Shown piece by piece: positions 49,467 through 58,198 of a stretch of DNA of 64,000 nucleotides; positions within the stretch are counted from its first letter, which is position 1; each line of letters opens with the position of its first letter. Origin of the DNA: Myxococcales bacterium (lineage in GTDB: Bacteria; Myxococcota; Polyangia; Nannocystales; Nannocystaceae); NCBI GenBank assembly GCA_016793465.1, contig JAEUJW010000067.1, positions 248,001 to 312,000 on the forward strand, written 5' to 3'. The notes under the pieces are model-generated. The model worked only from the letters and a program-made list of their open reading frames with translations. It did no database searches and had not been told where the DNA came from. The position numbers were made by a program, and so were the translations under genes.

Positions 49467-49476
49467 TAATTATTAA
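49463..49476. repeat. 14-bp all-AT palindrome at a convergent gene junction
   Basis: TTAATAATTATTAA, perfectly self-complementary and entirely A/T. It contains the TAA stop of the SseB-domain gene and lies 3 bp before the stop of the beta-helix gene. In this GC-rich DNA it is exceptional. Confidence 0.85.
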
Positions 49477-49479
49477 TTT

Positions 49480-51261
49480 TCAGCGGCCGGTGCGGCGCGC
49501 CAGCTGATCCTCGTACAGCGACGGCGGGTCGAGCGGTCCGTTGGCGTCGGGCGGCGCCCGCTCGAGCCAGTCCTCCGGCGCGGTGCCCTCGCCGTCGGGG
49601 GCGTCGACCGCGACCTCGATCGACAGCTCCGGGCCGGGCCCGATCACGTAGCCGTGGCCGAACTGCCGCGAGCGGATCACCCCGGTCCCGCCGACGTTCC
49701 ACAGCGCAGACTGGCTGGCCGAGTGGCCCGCGCCGCTGCTGTAGGCGCCGCGGTTGACCGCGCCCCAGCCGTCGTCGACCGCGCTGAGGTCGATGAGGTT
49801 CGCCGTCGCCAGCGAGTGATGGAACTCCGACAGCCCCGTCAGCCCGAGCTCGCCGAGCATCACCGCCACCGCCTTGCCCTCGAGCGAGTGCACGCGCAGC
49901 CACACGATCCCCGTGGCCCCGAAGCCCCAGTTCTGGATGAAGTTGTGGCGCCCGGCCCGGCCCACGCAGTCGCGCACCAGCACCTCGCTGCTCTGCGAGA
50001 CCTCGAACAGGTAGCCGTTGCCGCCGTCGCCGCGGTGCTGCGAGAAGCCCAGCGTGCTGTCGGCGATCGTCACGCGCTTGCTCTGCAGCACCTCGAACCC
50101 GCTCGACTGCAGGTGGCGGTCCTTGCCCGGGTCGGCGTCCGGCGCGCCCGGCGAGGCGAACGACCGCACCCCGCGGATCCACGCGTCCTTGACCCCGCGT
50201 AGCGACAGCACGTGCACCTGGTCCTGCGCCCACGCGTCGGCCCAGCCGACCGCGTTGGCGACCCCGAGGTCCTCGACCCCGACCTCGCTGACGTACCCGC
50301 CGACTCTCTTGACGCTCGCCTGATCGCGGAGCAGGGCAGGGTAGCGCAGCGGCACGTCGAGGGTGATCGTGCCGCCCTCGACCTCCTCGACGGTGCGCCA
50401 GAAGAACACCTGCCACTCGCCATTGAAGACCATCCACGTGCCGTCCATGCCGTGCTCGGCCACGAACTCCGGCGTGATCACCCAGCCGATCGCCACGTCG
50501 TCGCCGGCCTTGAACGCCGACGCGTCGGCGACCTCGACCGTGAACGAACGGTTGTCCCCGTCGCTGATCAGCGCCTGCTCGTCGCCGAGCATCAAGGGCC
50601 CGCCGACCTGCAGGTGGCTGGCGAACGACATGTTCATGAAGCGCGTGAACCACAGCCGGCTCGCCTCGGCCCCCTCGCCGCGCAGCAGCGTGCGCGAGCC
50701 GGTGAGCGTGAGGACGCCGTCGATGCGGTAGAGCCCGGCCGGGACCGTCACCACCGCGCCGCCCTGCAGCTTCGCCGCGTCGAGCGCGGCCTGGAACGCC
50801 GCCGTCGCGTCGGCCTCGCCGAGCGGGTCGGCCCCGTGATCCGCGACCACGTCGATGACCGCGTCGGGCACGTCCTGCGCCAGCGGCGTCTCGCCGTTGC
50901 GGTAGCCCGCGTACGAGAAGTCGTGCAGGAACCGGCCCTCGCCGTCGGTGAACGCCGGGGTCCAGTCGAGCGGGTAGAGCGCGCTGCGCCAACCTGTCTC
51001 TTGCGGCATGTCGGGCCCGGCCGGCCCGGTCTCGCCGCCGCTGCTGCTGCCCGTCGACGGATCTCCGCCGCTCTCGGCCGCGGCGCCGCTGCTCGCCGTC
51101 TCGTCGCCGCCGCTCGAGCCCGACGTCGTGGGCGCGGGCGTGCCGGTCGACGTCGAGCCGACGTCGGTGGACCCGCCGGAGCTGCCGCCGGTTTCACCGG
51201 AGCCCGGCGAAGTGCACGAAGCGAGGAGCACGAGGACGACCGGGGCCGCGAGGCGACGCAT
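49480..51261 (-). CDS. Lipoprotein with right-handed beta-helix (pectate-lyase-like) fold
   Basis: A 593-residue lipoprotein: lipobox LLASC (Cys16) and a Ser/Gly/Thr linker to about residue 85. The mature domain starts DVADHGADPLGEADATAAFQAALDAA, the pattern that opens pectate-lyase-3-type beta-helix proteins (landmark: DHGADPLGEADAT), followed by many short strands with Gly, Asn and Val, for example VLTLTGSRTLLRGEG. Such proteins bind or cleave polysaccharides at the cell surface. I see no catalytic set that names the activity. It may be a glycoside hydrolase, lyase or adhesin. Confidence 0.82.
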   Translation of the reverse strand: MRRLAAPVVLVLLASCTSPGSGETGGSSGGSTDVGSTSTGTPAPTTSGSSGGDETASSGAAAESGGDPSTGSSSGGETGPAGPDMPQETGWRSALYPLDWTPAFTDGEGRFLHDFSYAGYRNGETPLAQDVPDAVIDVVADHGADPLGEADATAAFQAALDAAKLQGGAVVTVPAGLYRIDGVLTLTGSRTLLRGEGAEASRLWFTRFMNMSFASHLQVGGPLMLGDEQALISDGDNRSFTVEVADASAFKAGDDVAIGWVITPEFVAEHGMDGTWMVFNGEWQVFFWRTVEEVEGGTITLDVPLRYPALLRDQASVKRVGGYVSEVGVEDLGVANAVGWADAWAQDQVHVLSLRGVKDAWIRGVRSFASPGAPDADPGKDRHLQSSGFEVLQSKRVTIADSTLGFSQHRGDGGNGYLFEVSQSSEVLVRDCVGRAGRHNFIQNWGFGATGIVWLRVHSLEGKAVAVMLGELGLTGLSEFHHSLATANLIDLSAVDDGWGAVNRGAYSSGAGHSASQSALWNVGGTGVIRSRQFGHGYVIGPGPELSIEVAVDAPDGEGTAPEDWLERAPPDANGPLDPPSLYEDQLARRTGR

Positions 51262-51319
51262 GGCCGCGGAGTATCTCACCGGCGCACCGCGGCCGTGGAA
51301 CTTTCCCGCGGCCCCTGCG

Positions 51320-51325
51320 TATCCT
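51320..51325 (+). promoter_or_regulatory. TAnnnT motif, TATCCT, 8 bases before the AgmX-like gene
   Basis: TATCCT-GGACCGTC-GTG, no ribosome binding site. Confidence 0.4.
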
Positions 51326-51333
51326 GGACCGTC

Positions 51334-52794
51334 GTGCCAGCGACCGACCTCCAGCCGCTCGCCGTGCCGGGCCCGCCGACGACCGCGGCGGGCGCCCCCG
51401 CGCCGGTGGTCGTCGAGGTCGTCGCCAGCTTCGGCGACCGCGTCGTCGACGTGCGCCACGTCCAGCGCCGCGACCGCGAGGGCGGCGACCGCTACGTCAT
51501 CGGCGAGGGCCCGCAGGTCGACCTGCCGGTCGTGCTGCCGCCGCAGGTCGACCGCGCCGGCGTGCCGCTGATCCTCGCGCTGCCGCATCAGGCCGTGCTG
51601 GGCCTCGTGCCCGGCATGACCGGCGAGCTCGTGATCGGCGCCGAGACCCTGCAGCTCGCCGACCTGCTGGCCCAGGGCCGCCGCTCCTACGCCCTCCCGC
51701 CCGGCGCCCGCGGCGAGCTCGCGCTCGGCGAGGTCCGCTTCAGCGTCCGCCTCGTCGACCCCGCGGTGCTCGCCCTCCCGCGCCGCCCCGTCGACCGCCT
51801 GTACTGGCTCACCAACCTCGGCTCGCTCGCCGTGATCGCCGCGCTCGTCGGCCTCGGCGAGCCGCGCCAGCCCGGCGAGCTCACCGTCGAGGAGGTCCAG
51901 CTCGCCCGCGCCCGCGCCGCGCACTACATCAGCGACATCGAGCCGCGAGCGCCCGAGCCCCCGCCGCCGCGGCCGCAGGTCTCCCAGCCGTCTGTCCCGA
52001 AGGCCAGGTCGACGCCGAAGCCCGCGCCCGCGCCCGCCGCCGCGCCGCCGCCCGCGAGCCCGCCGCTCGCCGTCGGGGCCGGCGCCGACAGGGCCCCGCC
52101 GAAGGTCGCCCAGGGCTCGCGCCGCGGCATCCGCGGCGACTACGACCACGCGCGGACCGCCGGCGTGCTCGGCGACAGCGACTTCGCCGAGGGCGTCGCC
52201 CGCGTCACCGCGATCACCCAGGAGAGCATGCTCCACTACCGCGACACGCCCGAGGACCTCGCGTTCTGGGGCGGGGTGAAGGACGCCCCGGCCCGCGTGC
52301 GCCCGATGGGCGGCCTCGAGATGGCGGAGACCGAGCGCGGCGGCGGCGTGCACGGCGAGAAGAACATCAAAGATCCGAACCAGTCGGGGCCCATGGTCAC
52401 AGTCAGCGGCGCCGGCAAGCCGAGCACGATCACCGAGGAGGAGCGACGCATCGCGCGCCTCGTCGTGGCCATCCGCTTCGAGACGCCCTACGTGCAGGGC
52501 GACATGAACGCCGACTCCGTGCAGACCGCGCTGCGCCAACAGGAGGGCGGCCTGCGCGCCTGCTACAAGGCCGCGGTCGGCGCCGAGGGCCACCGCGGCA
52601 CGGTGATCTTCAAGCTCCACGTCAATGTCGACGGCAAGGTCACCCACGCCGCGCTCGACTGGGGCAGCAGCAAGTTCCCCGACATCGGGCCGTGCCTCGA
52701 GAAGACCGCGCGGGGGATGAAGCTCCCCCCGCCGCTCGACCACAAGCCGGCCAAGATCGTCGTCGAGGCGCTGTTCACCGCCAAGCAGTACTGA
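51334..52794 (+). CDS. AgmX/PglI-domain protein with one membrane segment
   Basis: A 486-residue protein. Residues about 25-140 form a domain rich in Val/Leu strands, then one transmembrane segment (about 155-172), then a long Pro/Ala-rich stretch and a C-terminal domain. The latter begins VQTALRQQEGGLRACYKAAV and continues VIFKLHVNVDGKVTHA, the AgmX/PglI C-terminal pattern (landmarks RACYKAA, VNVDGKV). In Myxococcus such proteins are linked to gliding motility and have a TonB-like layout. A role in envelope energy coupling is plausible but inferred. GTG start. Its last 20 bases overlap the end of the XRE-ImmA gene on the other strand. Confidence 0.82.
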   Translation: MPATDLQPLAVPGPPTTAAGAPAPVVVEVVASFGDRVVDVRHVQRRDREGGDRYVIGEGPQVDLPVVLPPQVDRAGVPLILALPHQAVLGLVPGMTGELVIGAETLQLADLLAQGRRSYALPPGARGELALGEVRFSVRLVDPAVLALPRRPVDRLYWLTNLGSLAVIAALVGLGEPRQPGELTVEEVQLARARAAHYISDIEPRAPEPPPPRPQVSQPSVPKARSTPKPAPAPAAAPPPASPPLAVGAGADRAPPKVAQGSRRGIRGDYDHARTAGVLGDSDFAEGVARVTAITQESMLHYRDTPEDLAFWGGVKDAPARVRPMGGLEMAETERGGGVHGEKNIKDPNQSGPMVTVSGAGKPSTITEEERRIARLVVAIRFETPYVQGDMNADSVQTALRQQEGGLRACYKAAVGAEGHRGTVIFKLHVNVDGKVTHAALDWGSSKFPDIGPCLEKTARGMKLPPPLDHKPAKIVVEALFTAKQY

Positions 52795-54232
52795 CGGCCC
52801 GCGACGATGGATCCGTAGAGAAAAGGTCCGGATAGAGGCTGTACATCGCCGGCGCTGCGCGTAGGAGCTCAGCTTCGCTGCAGAACAACCATTCGCACGC
52901 CGTGTCCCACGAGATGTGACCGGCCTCCACAGATCGCAATACGACCGCGCTGAACCGGCCCGCGCGCGCCGGATGATCCGCAAGACTCCGAATCGGGTGA
53001 AACGCGGTCGTGTAGACCTCACGGGCCTCCCAGTCATCCTCGGGCTTGAATCGACCGGTCTGCAACGAATCGAGCGGTACGCTGCGTTGCAGCGCGTTCC
53101 AGATCTGGAAGCGGGCCGCGGTGAAGCTGATTCCGAAGCGATCCATCACGATACCGAGCGGGTCATCTCTGGTGGCCTGGAACAGGGCTTTCGCGGCCCT
53201 CTGGGGAGCGAGCAGCTGGACGGCGAACGCGTTGGCTCGCTGCTCGACCGGATCCGTGACCTGATCTGCCCGCTTGTCCAGGTCCGCGTACTCGTCGACA
53301 CGGAGATCTCGCAACTGTTGCTGAGGATCGAACAGTATGTGGCAGAGCTCGTGCGCCAGCGTCGAACGCCGCATGAACGCGTTCTGGTTGCGCCCGGTGA
53401 GGTTGACGACGATGGCGCGCCGCCCTGATGTCTCCACCGTCGCGCCCGCGATCCATTTTCCGAGGTCGACCTGGATCACCGGGATCCGAAGCTCGCGTTC
53501 GAGGAGGTCGCGTATGGATGTGAGCGGCGCTTCGGCCAACCCGAGCGCCTCGCGGACCTGGTCCGCGAGCTCGTGGCCGACTCGATAGGCAGGTTGTCGG
53601 CTGTTCCCGTAGAACGGCTCGACATCGAAGCGAAACCGCGGCACCAGCGCGAGCCTCGCCTCGAGGCGAATCTGTGTCATGGCGACCCATGCGGCCTCCG
53701 CGAACGCGAGCACCTCGGGCCCCGAGAGCGCGGTCCGCGAATCATGCATCTCCCTCAGCCGGATCGCCACACCACTGTTCCCCTGCGGCTCCCGACGGAA
53801 CGACACCATCCTTTCGTCGAGCCCGAGCACCCTGGCGACCCGTTCATATTCCCGCACCGGCCGACGCCGCGACGCCTCGAGCGCCTCGATCACCTCAATC
53901 GGCAACTGCGTCGCGGCAGCGACATTGCGGACGGTGAGGTTTAGCTGGGTCCGGCGCTCGCGCAATGCATGTCCTGCCGCCTCGACAGTCGCGCAGAGCA
54001 CCGCCGAGCCCTCCGACGCGACCTCGGCGAGCTTGTCGAAGCCGTAGACCTCGAGTGTCTCATGAGCCTTCAGTCGCCGCCCTTTTGCCCGCGGCGACTC
54101 ATCGAACGTCAGCAGATCGAGTCCGCGAACGAACTGTCGGGTGGATCCAGCGGCGCGTGCCTCGGGGGTCGTGCCTTCGCCGGGACCGAAGACAGCGTCC
54201 AGGAGCGCAGTATCGTGGGACAACCGGCTCAT
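52775..54232 (-). CDS. XRE-family regulator fused to an ImmA/IrrE-type metallopeptidase
   Basis: A 485-residue protein. A helix-turn-helix region of the XRE type lies near 83-140 (LNLTVRNVAAATQLP, VIEALEASR). The zinc peptidase has HELCH at 294-298 and a probable third ligand Glu330 (VEQRANAFAVQLLA, as in IrrE/ImmA proteins). Members cleave repressors or antitoxins in phage, conjugative-element and stress systems. Base composition drops to about 55-67 % GC in sample lines against about 75 % nearby, which suggests transfer. Its ATG overlaps the stop of the 165-residue gene upstream (ATGA). It ends inside the 3' end of the AgmX-like gene without damaging it. Confidence 0.85.
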   Translation of the reverse strand: MSRLSHDTALLDAVFGPGEGTTPEARAAGSTRQFVRGLDLLTFDESPRAKGRRLKAHETLEVYGFDKLAEVASEGSAVLCATVEAAGHALRERRTQLNLTVRNVAAATQLPIEVIEALEASRRRPVREYERVARVLGLDERMVSFRREPQGNSGVAIRLREMHDSRTALSGPEVLAFAEAAWVAMTQIRLEARLALVPRFRFDVEPFYGNSRQPAYRVGHELADQVREALGLAEAPLTSIRDLLERELRIPVIQVDLGKWIAGATVETSGRRAIVVNLTGRNQNAFMRRSTLAHELCHILFDPQQQLRDLRVDEYADLDKRADQVTDPVEQRANAFAVQLLAPQRAAKALFQATRDDPLGIVMDRFGISFTAARFQIWNALQRSVPLDSLQTGRFKPEDDWEAREVYTTAFHPIRSLADHPARAGRFSAVVLRSVEAGHISWDTACEWLFCSEAELLRAAPAMYSLYPDLFSTDPSSRAVSTAWR

Positions 54233-54726
54233 GGTTCGCGGAACGTCCTCTCCGGGGCATCGTTGTCCTCGCTCCATCCGGCGCAGATGACCCGAAAGCC
54301 GAGCCCTTCGAACACGCCGACCGCGTCCTCGAGCTCCTCTGGGCTTCGCGGCTGATACCGTCCAGAGCCACCGTTAACGTACAAGCACTCCGAAAATACT
54401 GGATCGACCCACAGCTCGCCACCACAGCAGGCTGGCGCACCACCGGTCAGGTTGGTGTGCTTGGCGACCCCCGACTGCAATGGGGGCGGTCGGGCATGTG
54501 GGGCCGTCTCCAGAATGACCGGCACCTCGCTCGGCGTGATCACCCAAAGATACTTGCCGTCGAGAGTACCCCGACGCCCCGGTAACAGATCAGGAAACGG
54601 TGCATGAGCAAGACACACCACACCGTCCTCGAGCGTCAGCTTACGGAGTTGATCCTCGGTCTCCGGCCGCTTTTTGGGCATCTGAGGCGTGTGTCGCCCG
54701 GCGAATGCCGTGAGGGTCATGCGCAT
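54229..54726 (-). CDS. Unknown 165-residue protein coupled to the XRE-metallopeptidase
   Basis: I recognise no family. The protein has six Cys, a pair of them in PACCGGELW, and a distinct stretch LYVNGGSGRYQPRSPEELEDA near residue 115 (landmark: VNGGSGRYQP) followed by VICAGWSEDN. It has no signal sequence. It is the first gene of a two-gene unit with the XRE-ImmA/IrrE gene (4-bp overlap), and its ATG at 54726 has TATCCT 8 bases upstream, a host-like start signal. Its GC content is low like its partner's. Toxin, substrate or sensor of the peptidase are all possible; nothing in the sequence decides it. An internal ATG (MPKKRP) is an alternative start. Confidence 0.72.
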   Translation of the reverse strand: MRMTLTAFAGRHTPQMPKKRPETEDQLRKLTLEDGVVCLAHAPFPDLLPGRRGTLDGKYLWVITPSEVPVILETAPHARPPPLQSGVAKHTNLTGGAPACCGGELWVDPVFSECLYVNGGSGRYQPRSPEELEDAVGVFEGLGFRVICAGWSEDNDAPERTFREP

Positions 54727-54734
54727 GAGGCACG

Positions 54735-54740
54735 AGGATA
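54735..54740 (-). promoter_or_regulatory. TAnnnT motif, TATCCT, 8 bases before the low-GC module
   Basis: TATCCT-CGTGCCTC-ATG on the minus strand; same arrangement as in native genes. Confidence 0.4.
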
Positions 54741-54771
54741 ACAGGGTTCGGTCCTCGTGCCAGTCAGGTCG

Positions 54772-56430
54772 TCACGGCTGCGGCCGGAAGCCCGGCACCC
54801 CGGCGTCGATGAAGTACTCGGCGTCGACCTTGCCGCCCGACTCCGGCACGGTCGCGCTGTCGACCATGAAGCAGCGCACCGTGTAGACGTCGCGCGTGAT
54901 CTCGTGGCTGACGTACCCGCGCTGGTGCGCGTTGAAATATTTGATCAACGGCAGGTCGGCGACGAGGGCCTCGGCGGTCTCCGGGGGCACGTTGCCGTCG
55001 GACGACATCGACGTCGTCACGATCTCCGCCGCGACCACCGGCGAGCTGTCGTCGGCCGCGTCGGCCGCGAGGTCGCCGAGCCCGCCGACGTGCAGGTCGC
55101 CCGCGATCACGACCACGTTCTCCAGCTGCTCCTGCACGAAGAAGTCGAGCAGCCGCTGGCGCGCCAGCGGGTAGCCGTCCCACTGGTCGAAGTTGATCAG
55201 CGAGCCGTTGTTGCTGACCGACGAGAACACGATCTGCTGGGCCATCAGCTTCCACACCCGCGTGCTCGCCTTCATGCCGTCCATCAGCCACTTCTCCTGC
55301 TCGGCGCCGAGGACCGTTCCGTCGTAGGCCTCCCAGCCGTCGCAGCCGGGGCCCGGCTCGTCGCCGCAGTTCTGGTCGGCGCGGTACTGGCGGGTGTCGA
55401 GCAGCCACAGCTCGGCGAGGTCGCCCCACTGCAGCGCGCGGTAGATCTTGTAGTCGGGCCCCTCGGGCGGCGGCAGGCGCAGCGGCGTGTGCTCGTAGTA
55501 GGCCTGGTAGGCGGCCGCGCGGCGGGCCAGGAACTCGTCCGCCGGCAGCGCGTCCTGCGAGACGTCGCCGACGTAGTTGTTCTCGACCTCGTGGTCGTCC
55601 CAGATCATCAGCCACGGGCAGCGCGCGTGCGCGGCCCGCAGGTTGGCGTCGCTCTTGTAGAGCGCGTGGCGCACGCGGTACTCGTCGAGCGTGGTCGGCT
55701 CCGGGTTCTCGTGCGAGCGCACCGGGCCGGTCGCCCCGCTCTCGTAGATGTAGTCGCCGAGGAACAGCACCAGGTCGATGTCCTCCGCGATCATGTGCGG
55801 GTAGGCCGTGTAGTAGCCGTCGGTGAAGCTCTGGCAGCAGGTCGAGGCGAAGCGCAGGCGCTCGGGCGCCGCGCCGGCCGCCGGCAGCGTGCGCGCGCGG
55901 CCGACCGGGCTGGTCCACTCGCCGACGCGGAAGCGGTAGAAGTACCAGGAGTCGGGCTCCAGGCCCCTGGCGTCGATGTGCAGCGAGTGCCCGAGCTTGG
56001 GGTCGGCGTCCGCGCTGCCCGCGAGCACGACGTCGGCGAACGCCTCGTCGGTGGCGACCTCCCATTCCACCGCGACGACCTCGTCGGGCATGCCGCCGCC
56101 GGCGACCTTGGGGTCGGGCGCCAGCCGGGTCCACAGGATCACGCTGTCCGGCAGCGGGTCGCCCGAGGCGATCCCGAGGGTGAACGGGTCGCTGTCCAGC
56201 GCGGGGCCGCCGGTCGTCGTCTCTCCCGTGGTGCCGCCGGTGGTCGGCGCGTCGCCGGTCGGCACGTCGCCCGAGCTGCCGCCGCTGGTGCCGCCGCCGC
56301 TGCCGCCCGACGAGGCGTCGCCCTCGCCCGAGGGGCCAGTGGTGCCGCACCCGCCGGCGGCCGCGGCCGCCAGGACCTGCAGGATGAAGTGACGACGGGT
56401 GGGCCAGGGGGATCGCCGGGAGGTGCTCAT
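54772..56430 (-). CDS. PhoD-like phosphodiesterase/phosphatase lipoprotein, copy 1
   Basis: A 552-residue protein with a Tat-like signal (TRRHFILQVLAAAAAGGC; twin Arg and lipobox AGGC) and a Gly/Ser/Thr linker. The PhoD-type domain follows: LFLGDYIYE, MIWDDHEVENNY, and IAGDLHVGGLGD give the metal ligands. PhoD enzymes are Ca/Fe-dependent phosphodiesterases that work outside the cell and liberate phosphate from phospholipids, teichoic acids or nucleotides. A close paralogue follows on the same strand (52-bp gap). TATACT stands 9 bases before the ATG at 56430. Confidence 0.9.
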   Translation of the reverse strand: MSTSRRSPWPTRRHFILQVLAAAAAGGCGTTGPSGEGDASSGGSGGGTSGGSSGDVPTGDAPTTGGTTGETTTGGPALDSDPFTLGIASGDPLPDSVILWTRLAPDPKVAGGGMPDEVVAVEWEVATDEAFADVVLAGSADADPKLGHSLHIDARGLEPDSWYFYRFRVGEWTSPVGRARTLPAAGAAPERLRFASTCCQSFTDGYYTAYPHMIAEDIDLVLFLGDYIYESGATGPVRSHENPEPTTLDEYRVRHALYKSDANLRAAHARCPWLMIWDDHEVENNYVGDVSQDALPADEFLARRAAAYQAYYEHTPLRLPPPEGPDYKIYRALQWGDLAELWLLDTRQYRADQNCGDEPGPGCDGWEAYDGTVLGAEQEKWLMDGMKASTRVWKLMAQQIVFSSVSNNGSLINFDQWDGYPLARQRLLDFFVQEQLENVVVIAGDLHVGGLGDLAADAADDSSPVVAAEIVTTSMSSDGNVPPETAEALVADLPLIKYFNAHQRGYVSHEITRDVYTVRCFMVDSATVPESGGKVDAEYFIDAGVPGFRPQP

Positions 56431-56439
56431 CGCGCGCGC

Positions 56440-56445
56440 AGTATA
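56440..56445 (-). promoter_or_regulatory. TAnnnT motif, TATACT, 9 bases before PhoD-like copy 1
   Basis: TATACT-GCGCGCGCG-ATG on the minus strand. No Shine-Dalgarno sequence. Shares CTGCGCGCGCG with the reverse complement of the repeat found near ftsQ and ftsA. Confidence 0.45.
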
Positions 56446-56482
56446 AACCACAGCCGCGCGCCCGCTGGCCCCGCCTGTCAGG

Positions 56483-58132
56483 TCACGGCGTCGGTCGCAG
56501 GCCCGGGGTGCCGGCGTCGATGTACCCCTCGAACTCGACCGAGGTCGGCGACGTCGGCGCCTCCACGGTGTCGGCGATCACCATGCGCACGGTGTAGACC
56601 TCGCGGGTGAGCTCGTGGCTCGAGTAGCCGCGCGAGTGGGCGTTGACGTATTTGATGTTCTTCAGCGGGCCGACCACCGCCTCGAGCGTCTCCGCCGGGA
56701 TGTCGCCGAGCGACCCCATCGACGTGGTGACGACCTCGGCCGCGACCACCGGCGAGTCCTGGTCGTGGGCGTCGGCCGTCAGGTCGCCGACCCCGCCGAG
56801 GTGGAAGTCGCCGGACAGCACGACCACGTCGGCGATCTGCTCGGCGACCAGGAAGTCGAGGATCCGCTGGCGCGCGACCGGGTAGCCGTCCCACTGGTCG
56901 AAGTTGACGAGGTTGCCGCCCGAGTCGACCGTCGAGAAGATGAGCTGCTGGGTGATGACCTTCCAGATCGCCGCGCTCGCCTTCATGCCGGCGAACAGCC
57001 ACTGCTCCTGCTCCGCCCCGAGCAGCGTGCCCTCCCAGGTGTCCCAGCCCGGGCAGCCCATGCCGTCGATGTCGCCGCAGTTCTGGTCGTCGCGGTACTG
57101 GCGGGTGTCGAGCAGCCAGAACTCGGCGAGGTCGCCCCACTTCAGCGCGTGGTAGATCTTGAAGTCGGGCCCCTCGGGCGGCGGCAGGCGCAGCGGCATG
57201 TGCTCGTAGTAGGCCTGGTAGGCGGCCGCGCGGCGCAGCAGGAACTCGTCGGTCGGCGCGTCGTCCTGCGAGACCGCGCCGGCGTAGTTGTTCTCGACCT
57301 CGTGGTCGTCCCAGATCATCGCCCACGGCGCCGCGGCGTGGGCCGCCTGCAGGTTGGCGTCGACCTTGTAGAGCCCGTAGCGCACGCGGTACTCCGCGAG
57401 CGTGGTCGGCTCGCTGCCCCCGTGCGAGCGCACCGGCCCGGTATTGGCGTCCTCGTAGATGTAGTCGCCGAGGTGGATCACCAGGTCGTGCCCGCCCGCG
57501 GTCAGGTGCGGGTAGGCGGTCCAGTAGCCGTCGGCGTAGCTCTGGCAGCACACGGTCGCGAACTTCAGGCGCTCGGGCGCGGCGTCGGCCGCCGGCAGGG
57601 TGCGCGTGCGGCCGACCGGGCTGGTCCAGTCGCCGACCTTGAAGCGGTAGTAGTACCAGCTGTCGGGCGCGAGCCCCTGGACGTCGACGTGCACCGAGTG
57701 CCCGAACTTGGGCTCGGCGTCGGCTTCGCCGGCGACGAGGTCCTGAGCGAACGCCTCGTCGCTGGCCAGCTCCCACAGCACCGTCACGACCTCGTCGGGC
57801 ATGCCGCCGTCGCCGACCGTCGGGTCCGGCGCGAGCCGGGTCCACAGGATCACGCTGTCCGGCAACGGGTCGCCCGAGGCGATCCCGAGGCGGAACGGGT
57901 CGCCCGGCAGCTCCACGCCGCCGGTCGACGTCCCGCCCGTCTCGCCGGTCGTCGGCTCGCCTCCGGTCGTCGGCGGCCCGCCCGAGCTCCCGCCGCTGCT
58001 GCCCCCCTCGCTCGACTCGTCGCTGCTCCCCGACGACCCGCCCGCGCCGCACCCGCCCGCGGCCGCGGTGGCCAGCACCTGCAAGAGAAAGTGACGTCGG
58101 GTGGGCCGGGGGAATCGCTCGGATGTGCTCAT
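56483..58132 (-). CDS. PhoD-like phosphodiesterase/phosphatase lipoprotein, copy 2
   Basis: A 549-residue paralogue of the preceding gene. It has the same signal (TRRHFLLQVLATAAAGGC) and linker type, and the same PhoD landmarks: IHLGDYIYE, MIWDDHEVENNY and LSGDFHLGGVGD. Many segments are identical to copy 1 (for example LRLPPPEGPD and NFDQWDGYP), so they arose by tandem duplication. Differences cluster in surface stretches, for example the linker. TATACT stands 11 bases before the ATG. Both copies are presumably exported folded via Tat and anchored as lipoproteins. Confidence 0.9.
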   Translation of the reverse strand: MSTSERFPRPTRRHFLLQVLATAAAGGCGAGGSSGSSDESSEGGSSGGSSGGPPTTGGEPTTGETGGTSTGGVELPGDPFRLGIASGDPLPDSVILWTRLAPDPTVGDGGMPDEVVTVLWELASDEAFAQDLVAGEADAEPKFGHSVHVDVQGLAPDSWYYYRFKVGDWTSPVGRTRTLPAADAAPERLKFATVCCQSYADGYWTAYPHLTAGGHDLVIHLGDYIYEDANTGPVRSHGGSEPTTLAEYRVRYGLYKVDANLQAAHAAAPWAMIWDDHEVENNYAGAVSQDDAPTDEFLLRRAAAYQAYYEHMPLRLPPPEGPDFKIYHALKWGDLAEFWLLDTRQYRDDQNCGDIDGMGCPGWDTWEGTLLGAEQEQWLFAGMKASAAIWKVITQQLIFSTVDSGGNLVNFDQWDGYPVARQRILDFLVAEQIADVVVLSGDFHLGGVGDLTADAHDQDSPVVAAEVVTTSMGSLGDIPAETLEAVVGPLKNIKYVNAHSRGYSSHELTREVYTVRMVIADTVEAPTSPTSVEFEGYIDAGTPGLRPTP

Positions 58133-58143
58133 GGCTCGTGCGC

Positions 58144-58149
58144 AGTATA
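58144..58149 (-). promoter_or_regulatory. TAnnnT motif, TATACT, 11 bases before PhoD-like copy 2
   Basis: TATACT with the same following GCGC as in copy 1, so the promoter was duplicated with the gene. Confidence 0.4.
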
Positions 58150-58183
58150 TCGGCGGCCCCGCGGTGGCGAGCCACGGCGCTGT

Positions 58184-58189
58184 TACACT
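58184..58189 (+). promoter_or_regulatory. TAnnnT motif, TACACT, 9 bases before the M61 peptidase start
   Basis: TACACT-CGCGTGCCC-ATG. No ribosome binding site. Confidence 0.4.
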
Positions 58190-58198
58190 CGCGTGCCC

